Assembly: GCF_964656455.1 (NCBI RefSeq) | Contig: NC_135717.1 | Span: forward strand, 144,350,308 to 144,414,307 | From: Halichoerus grypus | Lineage: Eukaryota; Chordata; Mammalia; Carnivora; Phocidae | Length of the DNA stretch: 64,000 bases | Direction: 5' to 3' | Shown: in pieces, positions 22,575 through 33,671 of the stretch | Numbering within the stretch: position 1 is the first letter of the stretch | How the letters are laid out: each line of letters begins with the position of its first letter | The notes under the pieces: model-generated | Told to the model about the DNA's origin: nothing | The model's input: the letters and a program-made list of their open reading frames with translations, nothing else | The model's database searches: none | Translations under genes and position numbers: made by a program

Positions 22575-23145
22575 TTTTATTAGTTTTTTTTGATTATTGT
22601 GGTAAAATATACATAACAAAAAAGAACTGCTTTAACCATTTTTAAGTGTAAATTTCTGTGGTATTAAGTCCATTAATACCACATTAATGGACTATCACCA
22701 CCATTCATCTCCAGAACCTGTACAACTTCCTCATTTGAAACTTCCATTAAATAGTAACTGCCCATTCTCCCTTCCATGAGTTCCTAGAAACCACCATTCT
22801 ACTTTCTGTCTCTGATGTTGACTACTCTAAGTATTTCATATAAGTTGAATCATTCAACATTTATCCTTTTGTGATTGGCTTATTCTACTTACAATAATGC
22901 TTTCAAGGTCCATCCATGTTGTAGCATGTGTCAGAATTTCCTTCCTTTTTACAGCTGAATAATATTCCATTGTGCATATGTATTCCATTTTCTTTATATA
23001 TTTATCTGTTGATGGACACTTGGGTTGCTTCCATTTAATGGCTTTTGTGAATAATGCTGCTACAGACATGGATGTACAAATACCTGTTTGAGTTTTTGCT
23101 TTCATTTCTTTTGGAAAAATAGAAGTAGAATTGGCAACTGTGTTT
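22575..23145 (-). repeat. L1 LINE 3'-end fragment, minus strand
   Basis: On the minus strand a frame (22854-23105) gives MEYYSAVKRKEILTHATTW, the well-known peptide read from the L1 3' region. The UTR part contains GGTAAAATATACATAAC and CACCATTCATCTCCAGAACC on the plus strand. Only the 3' end of the LINE is present, so the element is truncated and inactive. Confidence 0.85.
22660..22693. repeat. two overlapping hairpins
   Basis: GGTATTA (22660-22666) pairs with TAATACC (22674-22680). AGTCCATTAAT (22667-22677) pairs perfectly with ATTAATGGACT (22683-22693). The two stems exclude each other. Confidence 0.9.
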
Positions 23146-23364
23146 TTAAACCATAAGAAATAGTTCTAATCTTAATCTGGAATAATTAAGTAACAAGAAT
23201 ATATACACAAAAAGTTTTGCAAAATAAAGGTTATACTGAAAACTGGAAATAATGTTAAAACACATTATAGAACAATAATTAGTCAAAAATGTATATCAGG
23301 TGCAAGGATAGACATTTAAATGTAGCAGAATAACTACCCTAGAAACAGAACATAAGCTTTAAAA

Positions 23365-24165
23365 ATAACTTTATTAACCATCAGGAAAATGCAAATTAAA
23401 ACCAAACCACTTCACTATCACTAGGATGTCAATACTACTATTACTACTACTACTACTAAACAGATAATAACAGGTATTGGCAAAAATGTAGAGAAATTGG
23501 AAACTTCATACACTGTGGAAATGTAAAATGGTGCAACCACTCTGAAAAACTATCTAATACCTCTTTAAAGTGTTAAAAACCATCTAATACCTCTTTAAAA
23601 TGTACTATATGACTCTGCATATACGTAGGTATATCTCAAGAAAAATAAAAATATATTTCCTCCCCAAAAGTTGTAATGTCCATAGAAGCATTATACTGGT
23701 AGCCAAAGAGTAGAAAAAAGCCAAATGTTCGACTGATGAAAAGATAAATGTGGTATATTCATACAATGAAATATTGACAATAAAAAGTAATAAACTACTG
23801 ATACATGCTACATCATGGATGACCCTTCAAAACATTCTGCTAAATTAAAGAAGCCGATCACAAAGACAACATATTATATGATTCCATTTATATGAAATAT
23901 ACAAAATAGATCAATACATAGAGACAGAAATAGGTTAGTGGTTACCGAGAGCTAGTTGAACTGTGAGGGAAATAAAAAGTGACTGTTGAACAGTATGGAG
24001 TTTCTAATCAGGGTAGTGAAAATGTTTTATTGATTGTGGTGTTGGTTGTACAATACTGTAAATATACTCAAAACCACTGAATTTTTCATGCTAAATACGT
24101 GAACTCTATGGCATGTAAGTTATCTTACAATAAAGCTATTATCAAAATAACCTTAATATTTGAAA
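23365..24165 (+). repeat. L1M LINE 3'-end fragment, plus strand
   Basis: Begins ACCATCAGGAAAATGCAAAT and continues through TACACTGTGGAAATGTAAAA, CAATGAAATATTGACAATAA and TATGATTCCATTTATATGAA. It ends TACAATAAAGCTATTATC. This is a complete old L1M 3' region in plus orientation, head to head with the minus-strand copy at 22575-23145. Confidence 0.85.
23430..23459. repeat. (ACT)n short tandem repeat in L1
   Basis: A run of ACT/ATT triplets has grown inside the L1M fragment. Confidence 0.85.
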
Positions 24166-24582
24166 ATGAAATGCTTACTCAAAAGGAAAAGGTTAGCTTA
24201 TATAAATAATCCCTGATTTTTTTTTTACTTGAAATAAACATTATTTTGAATTGTTCCTATTCACAAATACAAATAGATGCCCATGAAATATTAGACCACA
24301 TCTGAGGTGAAGGAAAATCTATGTGATAGGGAAATATTCTCTAAATTAATGTCTGGGGAAAATCACAAAGAAAATTACCAATAATTTGACAATATGAATT
24401 TTATAAAAGTCTTCTTTGAAGCATTATGGTAACAAATATCAAATACCTCATAATCATTTATATCATATTGCCCAATAATTTGACTTCCAGTTATAAATTA
24501 TAATACAAAAATACAAACTCATTATCATTTTGGATGCCTCTTATTTCTTTTTATTTCTTCCTTTTTCTTTTCTTTTTTTTTT
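24166..24582. other. unassigned AT-rich DNA
   Basis: No feature recognised apart from a T-rich tract at 24541-24582 next to the following L1 piece. Confidence 0.4.
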
Positions 24583-25970
24583 CTGACTGCTATAGCAAGG
24601 ACTTCTAGTACTGTGTTGAATAAAAGCTGTGAGAACGGGCATCCTTATCTTGTTCTTGATCTTAGAGGAAAAGCTCTCTGTTTTTTATCATAGAATTCGA
24701 TGTTAACTGAGGATTTTTCATGTATGGCCTTTATAATGTTGTGGTATACTCCCTCTAAACACACTTTGTTGAGAGTTTTTATCATGGATGGTTGTTGTAC
24801 TTTGTCAAATGCTTTTTCTGCATCTACTGAGATGATATTGTGGTTTTTATCCTTTCCTTTTTTTGATGTGACATATCACATTGACTAATTTGCAAATTCT
24901 AAACCACTCTTGCATCCCTGGAATAAATCTTACTTGGTCATGGTAAATAATTTCTTTTAATGTATTATTGAATTCAGTTTGCTAATATTTTGTTGAAGAT
25001 TTTTGTATCTATGTTTACCTGAGATATTGGCCTGCAGTTCTCTTTTTTAGTAGAGTCTATCTGGTTTTGGTGTCAGGTAATGCTGGCCTCATGGAATGAA
25101 TTTGGAAGTTTTCCTTCCCTTTCTATTTTTTGGAATAGTTTGAGAAGAATAGGTATTAACTCTTCTTTAAATGTTTGGTAGAATTTGCCTGTGAAGCCAT
25201 CTGGTCCTGGGCTTTTGTTTGTTGGGAGTTTTTTTTATTACGGATCCAATTTCATTTCTGGTAATTGGTCTGTTCAAATTTTCTCTCTCTTCCTGCTTTA
25301 GTTTTGGTAGGTTGTATGCTTCTAGGAATCTATTTTTTCTATGTTGTCCAATTTTGTTGACATATAATTTTTAATAATATTCTTTGTATTTCTGTCATGT
25401 TGGGTGTTATTTTTCCTCCTTCCTTCTGATTTTGACTCCTTCTCTTTTTTTCTTGATGTGTTCAGTTAAAGGTTTATCAATTTTATCTTTTCAAAAAACC
25501 AGCTCCTGGATTCATTAATCTTTTTATAGTTTTTTTTCTTTTTTAGTCTCTATATCATTTATTTCTGCTCTAATCTTTATTATTTCTCTTCTTCTAATCT
25601 TGGGCTTTGTTTGCTCCTCTTTTTGCTCCTTTAGGTGTAAGGTCAGGTTGTTTACTTGAGATTTTTTTCCTGTTTCTTGATGTAGGCCTGTATTGCTATA
25701 AACTTCCTTCTTAGAACTGCTTGTATGGCATCCCAATGATTTTAGACCATTGTATTTTCATTTTCATTTGTCTCCATGTGTTTTTTGATTTCCTCTTCAA
25801 TTTCCTGACTGATTGATTCTTTGTTTAGTAGCATATTGTTTAGCATCCATATATTTGTGTTCTTTCTGGATTTTTTTTATAATTGTTTTCTAGTTTCATA
25901 CCATTGTGGGCAGAAAAGATGCCTATAATCATCATTTTAATTAAGTGGGTGCATTATATCCTCTAGTTTT
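24583..25970 (-). pseudogene. L1 ORF2 fragment (endonuclease-RT linker and RT start), broken
   Basis: Read on the minus strand this is an internal piece of L1 ORF2. A 70-codon frame at 25524-25736 contains PKIRRREIIKIRAEINDIET, the conserved stretch between the endonuclease and the reverse transcriptase. Further along, minus-strand codons at 24801-24824 give DAEKAFDK, motif A of the reverse transcriptase, with its catalytic Asp. The element ends before motif C (the DD pair), so the catalytic site is incomplete. Stops and frameshifts interrupt every frame. ORF2 in intact L1 supplies the nicking and reverse-transcription activity for retrotransposition. This copy is a fossil. Confidence 0.85.
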
Positions 25971-27489
25971 ATATTTCCTTAAGAGATTCTCCCAAGGCTA
26001 CTTGGAACAGTATAATAAACAATAGAAGTTTTCTCTCAGTTTTGATTTTAGAAAGTATAGTTTACCAATCCTTAAATTAAATGGCTAGCCACATGGGCAA
26101 AGAATGGATGACTAGAAAAACTGGATTGAGTGCATTTTTATGTATATTAAAGCTTACTGCCAACGTGTATATAGATGGACTTTGAATGGACATAGACGAT
26201 AATTATGTTTTTTAATATACTTCAAAGCATGAGTGCCAAAACAAGAAGACAGTTTAACAACTTGCTAATCTATGTCAAAATAACTATGAGGAATACTATG
26301 ATTTTGAGGTAATACAGTATCTCAGGAAGAAAGGCAGAATAAGGGGGTATGTGCCCCATCCGTAAGGAGCTCTCAAATGTCCAATTACATTATCTCCTTC
26401 TAGCATAAAAACATAAAACAAAACAAAGGAACAACAAAAAAACAATGCCTAGTCTATATAATTTACAATCAAATGTCAAATGTTCAATAGACACACACAC
26501 AAAATTTCAGATAAAATATGAACACAACGTAATACCATATGGCAAATGTACTCTACTGCACAGATGGCTCATAGAAACTTACTGAAGATGGTTTGGATAT
26601 TTACTATATTCACATAAGTTAGGGTACATAAATTGTGGCAATACAAAGAGAAGATTAAACAATAAAATGAACAAAAAAGGTGTAGAAAAACATGCTATCA
26701 TAAAGGAGATGAGAGTGGATATGTATCAGGAGAATAACAATATAATGGTTTGAAAACATTTTATTTTAAATTAATGGCAACTCACATCACATGACTTAAA
26801 AATGAGAATATTGAAGCCATACTACAGATGACAACAAATGAAAATTAATGAGCAAATAATCAATTCAGATTATTAAATTAATAAATTGCTACAACATGGT
26901 ATGATGACTAAGAATAGTTTAAGGGTGATACAGATCTATTTTAATAAAATTGGATATATTGCTTCAAATATGTGATAGAAGTTTTATTGTCTTAAACATA
27001 GTAGTCTTTTTTTAAATTAATTAATTGTCTTGAGAAATGAAAAAATACATTCTATTTAAGATGATAAAGCAGTACAAAAAATCCCTAATGAAGATCACAG
27101 GTAATATCCTAGTGATTAATGAGGCAATTAGGCACACAGGCATCCTATTTAAGGTCCTCTGATGAAAAGTAACTATATAGTCTTTTTTTAGTCTACTGAA
27201 AATGATATGGTGCATTCCATCTGCTTCACCAATTGTGTTGTCAATTTAAAATCATATTCATTATGTATTCCAGCATTCTTATTTAATAGTTGTCTGGCTA
27301 ACAAATGTCTCTAAAATATAATGTTGTTGTCTTTATACAAAACAAAATTGAAATCAATTCATTATGTAGTTAATGCACATAGAATCAGATATTTAAGGAC
27401 TCTAACTTTGCAGAAAAGGTTGATATATATAATTGTAGTATTTTATTGGCTTAAAATATATAACTTATTTAATGAAAATACATGCTCAT
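25971..27489. other. unassigned AT-rich DNA
   Basis: About 1.5 kb with no recognised gene or repeat. Confidence 0.4.
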
Positions 27490-28050
27490 AAGAAATAAGA
27501 GTATAGAAGTGTATTAAAGGAAGAGCAATAATCACTTTCTTGACTCACCTTACTCACCCACTTCACCATTTCCACTTCCCATAGGTAATAACTGCTAACC
27601 ATACCTTATGTATACTTTGAGAAATTTTTTATTCACAAGAAAATTCAGTGTGTGTGTGTGCACATTTGAATGTATACATATATACACACTTGCCTTGAAA
27701 AAAATATATTCATATTTACATATATATGTGTAAATATAGATTGAAGAACATAAAAATCATATATGTATACTTAATTTTCAATTTCTATATTTTGTTGTAC
27801 CTTATAGTTATACCATAATTGGTTTTGCTATTTCAATAGGCAGGGACTTAGATAGACTCAGTTTTGCAATATTATAAATAATGCTGCAATGAACATCTTG
27901 GCATAAATATCTGTGGTAATTGTGTTACTCCATCTGTAAAGTGGTTAAAATGGAATCTATTTATCAGATGTTATGCACTTACATTATATACAGTGCCAAG
28001 CTGTCTTCCAAAATGACTGACCCAATTTATATTCTTATCATTTTTTAACA
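27490..28050 (-). repeat. old L1M-type 3' fragment, minus strand
   Basis: TATAAATAATGCTGCAATGA, CATCTTGGCATAAATATCTG and TTCCAAAATGACTGACCCAA are antisense L1 3'-UTR-like text. The left part, with GGTAATAACTGCTAACC, fits the same unit. TA- and TG-rich stretches sit within it. Confidence 0.55.
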
Positions 28051-28164
28051 CCCTTACAGTTTTCTCTGCTTCCATTCTCCAATTTTCCATTTGACACAGT
28101 GATCACTTTAAAATGTAGATTTGTCACTTCTCTGCTTACAATTTCCCAATCCCTTTCTACTATA

Positions 28165-28470
28165 TGTGCTGGGGCTGCCCACAGAATACCACAGACTGAG
28201 TGGCTTAAAAAATAGACATTGATTTTTCTCAAAGTTCTGGAGGCTAGAAGTCCAAGATCAAGGTTCTGGTAGTGTTGGTTTCTGGTGAAACCTTTCTTCC
28301 TGATTTGCTGACGGCCACCTTTTCATTGTGTTCTAATGGACTTTCCTCTGTGATTGCATGAGAAATCTTTGTTGTCTTTTCCTCTTCCTAAAAGAAGTCT
28401 AATCATATCAGATTAGCCCACTCTTACGGTCTCGTTGAAACTTAATGACCTCTTCAACCTCCAGTTATAA
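28165..28470 (-). repeat. MaLR (MLT1-type) LTR, minus strand
   Basis: GCTGGGGCTGCCCACAGAAT, ACCACAGACTGAGTGGCTTA, GTTCTGGAGGCTAGAAGTCC and TTGGTTTCTGGTGAAACC are the antisense MLT1 3' half. The 64-codon minus frame over it is not a gene. Confidence 0.8.
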
Positions 28471-28696
28471 AATAAATAAGTAATGAGGATTTAATATACA
28501 GCATGGTGACTATAATTAAAAATACTCTATTGTATACATGAAAGTTACTAAGAGACTAGATCTTAAAAGTTCTCACTAAAAGAAAATATTTTAACTATGT
28601 GTGATGATGGATGTTAACTAAGCCTATGGTGGCAATCATTTCAAAACATACACATATAGCAAATCATTATATTGTACAACTAAAATTAATACAATA

Positions 28697-29193
28697 TGTG
28701 GGGATTCATAGTGCCTGGATAGATAAGATTTAAGTGAAATATGTCTCCCACGGTGAGACCGATTGCAAAGCAAAGGAGGAGTGCCTGGAATGCTGGGTCT
28801 CCTTTAAAGTTTTTGAGCTGAAAGCAGCCAGATCCTCACTGTGGCTCAATGCTCTCACCTCGGGAGTAAATGTTTAACTTAGATGAGAAACACTCTCACC
28901 TTTTGGTCATGTATTCATCATACCCTTAGCCTACACACACGTCACGAACACTGCTTGCTTCAATCATGCATTGCCCCATATGTCTACGTCTCGATTATGA
29001 AAGCCTAACATTCCTTTCTATTTTTCTGCTCTTGATGTATTGATAAAACTTGCAATAAAAGTGGAGACTAAATCTGGCTCGGGACCTTTCACCACTAGAG
29101 CAACTGGTCCCCTCCCCCTTTCCTTTCTCCTGTTTAGGTGTCTGGAGTAATCTTTTCATTCACTGCCTCAGAGTTTGCTGGGCAAACCCAGCA
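28697..29193 (+). mobile_element. ERV1-like solo LTR, 497 bp, with 6-bp target-site duplication
   Basis: The element starts TGTGGGGATT and ends AACCCAGCA. It is flanked by ACAATA on both sides (28691-28696 and 29194-29199), so it has TG...CA ends with a short duplication as expected of integrase. An AATAAA signal at 29054-29059 is followed by GTGGAGACTAAATCTGGCTC, a U5-like stretch seen in gammaretrovirus-related LTRs. It keeps several CpGs, more than its surroundings. No internal viral genes are present. Family assignment is inferred from form, not from a database. Confidence 0.75.
29054..29059 (+). promoter_or_regulatory. LTR polyadenylation signal AATAAA
   Basis: AATAAA about 135 bases before the 3' end of the solo LTR, in the expected place ahead of R/U5. 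Confidence 0.6.
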
Positions 29194-29301
29194 ACAATAT
29201 TATGTCTATTATATCTCAAGAGAAAAATTAATTAAAAAATTAAAATCCTATCTACCCTGAGGCTGCCATATTGTGAAGAAGCCTAAGCCACAAGAAAGGA
29301 C

Positions 29302-29877
29302 CACTTGCATGGATGGAACTAGAGGGTATTATGTGAAGCGAAAAAAGTCAGTCAGAAAAAGACAAATACCATATGATTTCACTCACATGTGGAATTTAAG
29401 ACACAAATCAAAAGAATATAGAGGAAGGGAAGGAAAAATACAGTAAGATGAAAATTGAGAGGGAAGCAAACCATAAGAGATGCTGAACTCTAGGAAACAA
29501 ACTAAGGGTTGCTGGAGGGGAGGTGGGTGGGGGGAAGGGATAATTGGGTGATGGGCATTAAGGAGGGCACCTGATGGGGCGCCTGGGTGGCTCAGATGGT
29601 TAAGCATCTGCCTTCGGCTCAGGTCATGATCCCAGGGTCCTGGGATCGAGTCCCACATTGGGCTCCGTGCTAGGCGGGAGCAGGGGAGCCTGCTTCTCCC
29701 TCTGCCTCTGCCTCTCTCTCTCTCTCTCTCTCTCTGACTCTCATGAATAAATAAATAAAACATTTTAAATAAAAAAAAAAGAAGGGCACCTGATGTAATG
29801 AACACTGGGTGTTATATGCAACTGATGAATCACTAAATTCAACTCTGAAACTAATAAAAAAAAAAAAAAAGAAGAAG
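29302..29877 (+). repeat. carnivore L1 3' end, 5'-truncated, with target-site duplication
   Basis: The element begins in GCATGGATGGAACTAGAGGG, continues through AATACCATATGATTTCACTC and GGGTGATGGGCATTAAGGAG, and ends AATCACTAAATTCAACTCTG plus an A tail. AAGAAAGGAC occurs at 29292-29301 and 29878-29887. A SINE is inserted at 29576-29782. The 140-codon minus frame (29383-29805) runs across L1 and SINE and is not a gene. Confidence 0.85.
29576..29782 (+). mobile_element. CAN-SINE inside L1, CTGCCTCTG-(CT)n subfamily
   Basis: The head is near consensus. The 3' half reads CTCTGCCTCTGCCTCTCTCT and GACTCTCATGAATAAATA, unlike the other subfamilies here except the copy at 52616. AGGGCACCTGAT flanks it at 29564-29575 and 29783-29794. 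The duplicated bases are L1 sequence, which proves the order of insertion. Confidence 0.95.
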
Positions 29878-30185
29878 AAGAAAGGACATGTAGTCATTCC
29901 AGTTAATGGTTCCAGCTAAGTCTAGCCTTCAAGTATCCCCAGCCCAAGTTTCAGACATGTGAGTGAAGAAACCTACAGATGATTCTGGACCATAGCCATT
30001 AAAGGTTCTCCCTACTATCTGAGACTTCCTGCTGATACCACAGACACTAGAATCAGAGATAAACCATCTTTTCTGTGTCCTGTCCAAATTCCTGATCCAG
30101 AGAATCTATAATGATAATAAAATAGTTATCATTTTATGCCACAAAATTTTGGGATGGTTTGTTACACACCAATAGATAACTAGAA

Positions 30186-30477
30186 TTCTTTGAATATAGT
30201 TGCATTTTATTTTTTAACTTAGATTATTTTAGATTACTGCAAATGATTATTAGTTAAACTAGTGATAGAAAATACAAAAGTAGAAGGAAGAAAAAAAAGT
30301 TTAAGAGAAAAAAGTAGAAAGAGGGACTTCCAGGTATAGGAGCATGAGAAAATTAGCAATCCCTCTCAGTAATTAAGAAAGTATATACTTCCACTTCAAG
30401 GAAAACGGAGTAGATGTGTTTTTCCATATTCCTGTCAGTAAATACAACTAAAAAGCCTGGACATTTACATACATAAA
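30186..30477. other. unassigned AT-rich DNA
   Basis: Purine-rich stretch near 30290-30320, otherwise nothing recognised. Confidence 0.4.
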
Positions 30478-30479
30478 TG

Positions 30480-30558
<79 letters not shown>
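30478..30558. repeat. (TG)n(TA)n compound microsatellite
   Basis: TG repeats with one TATG interruption, then about 15 TA units. The tract of roughly 80 bases alternates purine and pyrimidine throughout. Confidence 0.97.
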
Positions 30559-30560
<2 letters not shown>

Positions 30561-31214
30561 TTTTCTATTTAATAATAATAATAGTATATATAAAGCCCAG
30601 TTGAAAAAGCAAGTCATCTAACTTTTAGGCCAGTGTGCTGCCACCAATCTTTAGGCATTTGACTTTGCATATCAGGGCTATAGCTACATGGCCAAGGGTT
30701 TTTAGTCTTGTTTCAATAAATGAGTTACCAAAATGTAAATGCAAGTTTTACTTCCACATTTGATTAGGATTTTTTGATTTCTTACTCTTTTGACCTTTAT
30801 CAAGGCATGGGTTCCTAAAGGGACACAATGGCAGAGGAATACTATTAATTGAAATACATTGACTAGCAAATATTCAAAAGTGATAAAGGGGGAAAAATAT
30901 AAAAGTCAGCAAAATTAAAGTAAGATAGGGTTTCAACATTAAATTGATATTTTTCATATCTTTGAAATGTTATAATAAACACATTTTTTCCCTCTTCTCT
31001 CCTTCTCCCCCCACTCTTCAATTTCTTTCCCCCCTCCCATCTTCTCTTTATTGTTGTATTAGTTAATGTAGACTATTTCATATGAATTTCATATTGCTAT
31101 TTGCTGAATGCTTCCTCTACACTGGAAATTGACAAGTTATCTTATTTAACTTAACCTTACAACTCATTAAGTTTGTAACTTAAAAATTCCTAAAGAGTAT
31201 GTGTGTACTTGCAC
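30559..31214. other. unassigned DNA
   Basis: No recognised gene or repeat. A pyrimidine-rich stretch lies at 30985-31050. Confidence 0.4.
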
Positions 31215-31345
31215 ATTAAGACCTTGACACTGTGCCATATGCACTATATCCACTATTTCATTTAGTCTTTGTGGTAATCCCATGAGGTAGGTACTTTCAT
31301 CATCTATTTTGGAGGAAACTAAACCTGTCAATGGATGAATAAACT
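31215..31345 (-). repeat. MIR/L2-like fragment, minus strand
   Basis: ACTGTGCCATATGCACTATA, GGTAATCCCATGAGGTAGGT and GGAGGAAACTAAACC fit the antisense MIR 3' half. A second MIR-like scrap (AGTCACATAGTAAGTAACTG) lies at about 31498-31530. Confidence 0.6.
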
Positions 31346-32089
31346 GTCTGATGTGAACTCTTGCAGTGAATTACATAACTGTAATTACATGACATAACAT
31401 CTGTTCTCTTTGATTTCACAGTTCTAGTTCTTAACTACTGCAATTCTCTCCTGCATTTCACTAAAGAAAGGTTTAACATTTTTGTCATCCTAATTTGAAA
31501 GTCACATAGTAAGTAACTGACAGAGCTAACTAGAACTTCTGATTAATAATGAAAATTATTTCTTCAAAACATGGTATATCAATTCCTTGACTACCAAAAA
31601 GGCACCATAAAATTAAAATGCGTGATGTATACTTCTTACCAACAGAGGTGTATAGTCTGATTGTGAACATTGGCAGATACAAATGATTTCAGATTACAGG
31701 AGTGAATTCCTAAGTAAGTGCATTTTAGTCACTGCTCCCATGGAATTTTGATTATAACTTGCCATTACCTTTTACTTCCATAGTGTGTGGCTGATAAGAT
31801 TGTGTAGAGAATTCTTGGTATAGTACCAGGAGGATGTCCTGTCTCAGTCTTACCTATTATTTATTCATTTCTATATCTTATGATATTTAATTATATAAAA
31901 TAACTTATTTGAGGAATAGAATGAGCTATAAAGACAAATTTAAGTTCAAAATTATGTATAAATTACACTCAGGGGAAGATTAGAACTTAAGTAAAGAATG
32001 GGTAATCCAGAAATTATATTTTTCTAATTGTATCCCTATTCCATCTCGGTCTTGAGTAATCAATCAAACTTCTCTTGGACTCATTAGTT
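31346..32089. other. unassigned DNA
   Basis: Nothing recognised beyond the MIR-like scrap near 31500. Confidence 0.4.
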
Positions 32090-32330
32090 ATTTCAAAAAA
32101 ATATTTATCAAGTGCCTGTTGAAATAAACCAGTGGGGGAAAAAAGGTAAATCAGTGAATAAAAGAACGAAGAGGGTAGATTTCTAAACTCATGGAATTCT
32201 TATTCTAGAATATTGACAAGTGATAATCAATAAGTAGAAAAAATAAAATTAATTAGTGCATTTTAAATGAGAAGTATAAATAAAAAGAACAAATAATAAG
32301 GGTGCATAATGGGGTGGAGGGGAAAGTAAA
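32090..32330 (-). repeat. L2-like LINE 3' fragment, minus strand
   Basis: TATCAAGTGCCTGTTGAAAT, CTCATGGAATTCTTATTCTA and a GATAATCAATAAGTAG-type stretch match the order of the L2 3' end read antisense, well diverged. Confidence 0.5.
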
Positions 32331-32569
32331 TACTATGGCAGGAAAATAACCACAATTTCTACAACATAACACCTTTCATGGATCACTTGGAGGCAAGTTC
32401 TTATCAAAGAGCCTGTGGAACTTGAAGAATTCTTTGGGCCAATATCAAATATGATTGCTATTTCACTGATAAAAGGAACCCTAGATTTTGGCTAAAGATT
32501 GGAAATAAAGTACCTGCGAAGAGGAACTATAAGAATATAAAAGCCTGAGTAGTAATAAAAGATGGTTTT

Positions 32570-32710
32570 TGTTAAGTGCTCATTATTCAGCACTGTGCAA
32601 AGTTTTGTCCATTATTTTTTAATGCTTAAAACAATTCTAATGACATAGGCAAATGTTACATTCATTTTTCAGAGAAGTGAAAGGGGGCTAAGGGAGACAG
32701 TGTCAGAAAT
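32570..32710 (-). repeat. MIR fragment, minus strand
   Basis: AGCACTGTGCAAAGTTTTGT, CATTTTTCAGAGAAGTGAAA and a diverged continuation fit antisense MIR. Confidence 0.5.
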
Positions 32711-33671
32711 TTAGTATGTGGAAGAGGAAAGTTTTCTCACCCATAACTGCTGAGACCAAGTTTTTAATGACTACTACCGCTCATCTAGATGGGTATGTAT
32801 CTTTATACCCCAGATCTCTAAGAGACTCGAGTAAAGGAAAAATTATTCAGATCCCCATCCAATTATATCAACCTGAAGCAAATGTGGTAATATGTGTTCT
32901 AACAGAAAAAGTGTAGAGGTAAAAGTTGTAGGGCCTTCTGTCTTGAATCTTGCATAAAGTGGTGATGGTAGCGGGGAGTTACTAAAGCAGTAACAGAACC
33001 ACCTGGGGAGTGGGGTGGAAATTGTAACAGGTCCTCTCTCTCTGAGTACTTTAGGTTGTTTTATTTTGTCTTATTTTCTGAATCAGTGAAGACCAGTTCT
33101 GGGTTTGGGGGGTGTTTGTTTGTTTGTTTATTTGCTTTTACTCAAATAGTTTATGCCCATGTGGACATTTAATTATATAGCTTGTGTACACCAAACGTGA
33201 GTTGTCTGTTTTTTCTTTCTCTCAGTAGTTCTTCCTGGTAACTCCTTTAGTATAACAATACTTCAAATATATACAAAGCAGGAGTCTGACTTAGCAAACA
33301 CGATGAATATAGAAATTCAAAGCTACTTGCATAGGAAAAAAAAGTGGTAATTTGTATCAAACACAAGGATGTATTTGTTGGAGGATATGGTCTCCCCTTG
33401 ATGTATTCATGTTCCTAGATTAGAATGTACATGTAAGAAAGCTTCCCAAATAATTTGCAGGTTAAAATTTGGTGTATTTGAAAGTTTGGTGGTATATACA
33501 AGGTGTTTAGGCAAACATCTGGATACAGGACAAATCATATCACTTTGTTTTTCAATAAAACTCCATTTGTGAAAAAAATTAAATTATTGTGTTTAGATAG
33601 AATTTCTCAAAATAAGATTTTTAGTGTATGAAAATATTTAATAATGAAGGAAACATTCTTAGAAGTCAAAA
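32711..33671. other. unassigned DNA
   Basis: About 1 kb with no recognised gene or repeat. Confidence 0.4.

Larger units (their letters stand above)
28475..29240 (+). repeat. L1M 3' end, split by an ERV solo LTR
   Basis: The left piece (28475-28696) has CATGGTGACTATAATTAAAA, GATGGATGTTAACTAAGCC and TACAACTAAAATTAATACAATA. It continues after the LTR (29194-29240) with ACAATATTATGTCTATTATA and TCTCAAG. Removing the LTR and one copy of ACAATA restores a continuous L1 3' terminus. Confidence 0.75.
29246..30185 (+). repeat. MaLR (MLT1-type) LTR, split by an L1 insertion
   Basis: The left piece has CTGCCATATTGTGAAGAAGC and CTAAGCC up to 29301. The right piece resumes with ATGTAGTCATTCC and runs through GACATGTGAGTGAAGAAACC, CCAAATTCCTGATCCAGAG and GGGATGGTTTGTTACACACC. 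It ends AATAGATAACTAGAA. The gap is filled by L1 29302-29877. Confidence 0.75.

Noticed and set aside
29383..29805. Longest open frame in the window (140 codons, minus strand)
   Set aside because: It runs across an L1 3' UTR and a CAN-SINE inserted in it. The serine/arginine-rich part comes from the CT tract of the SINE.
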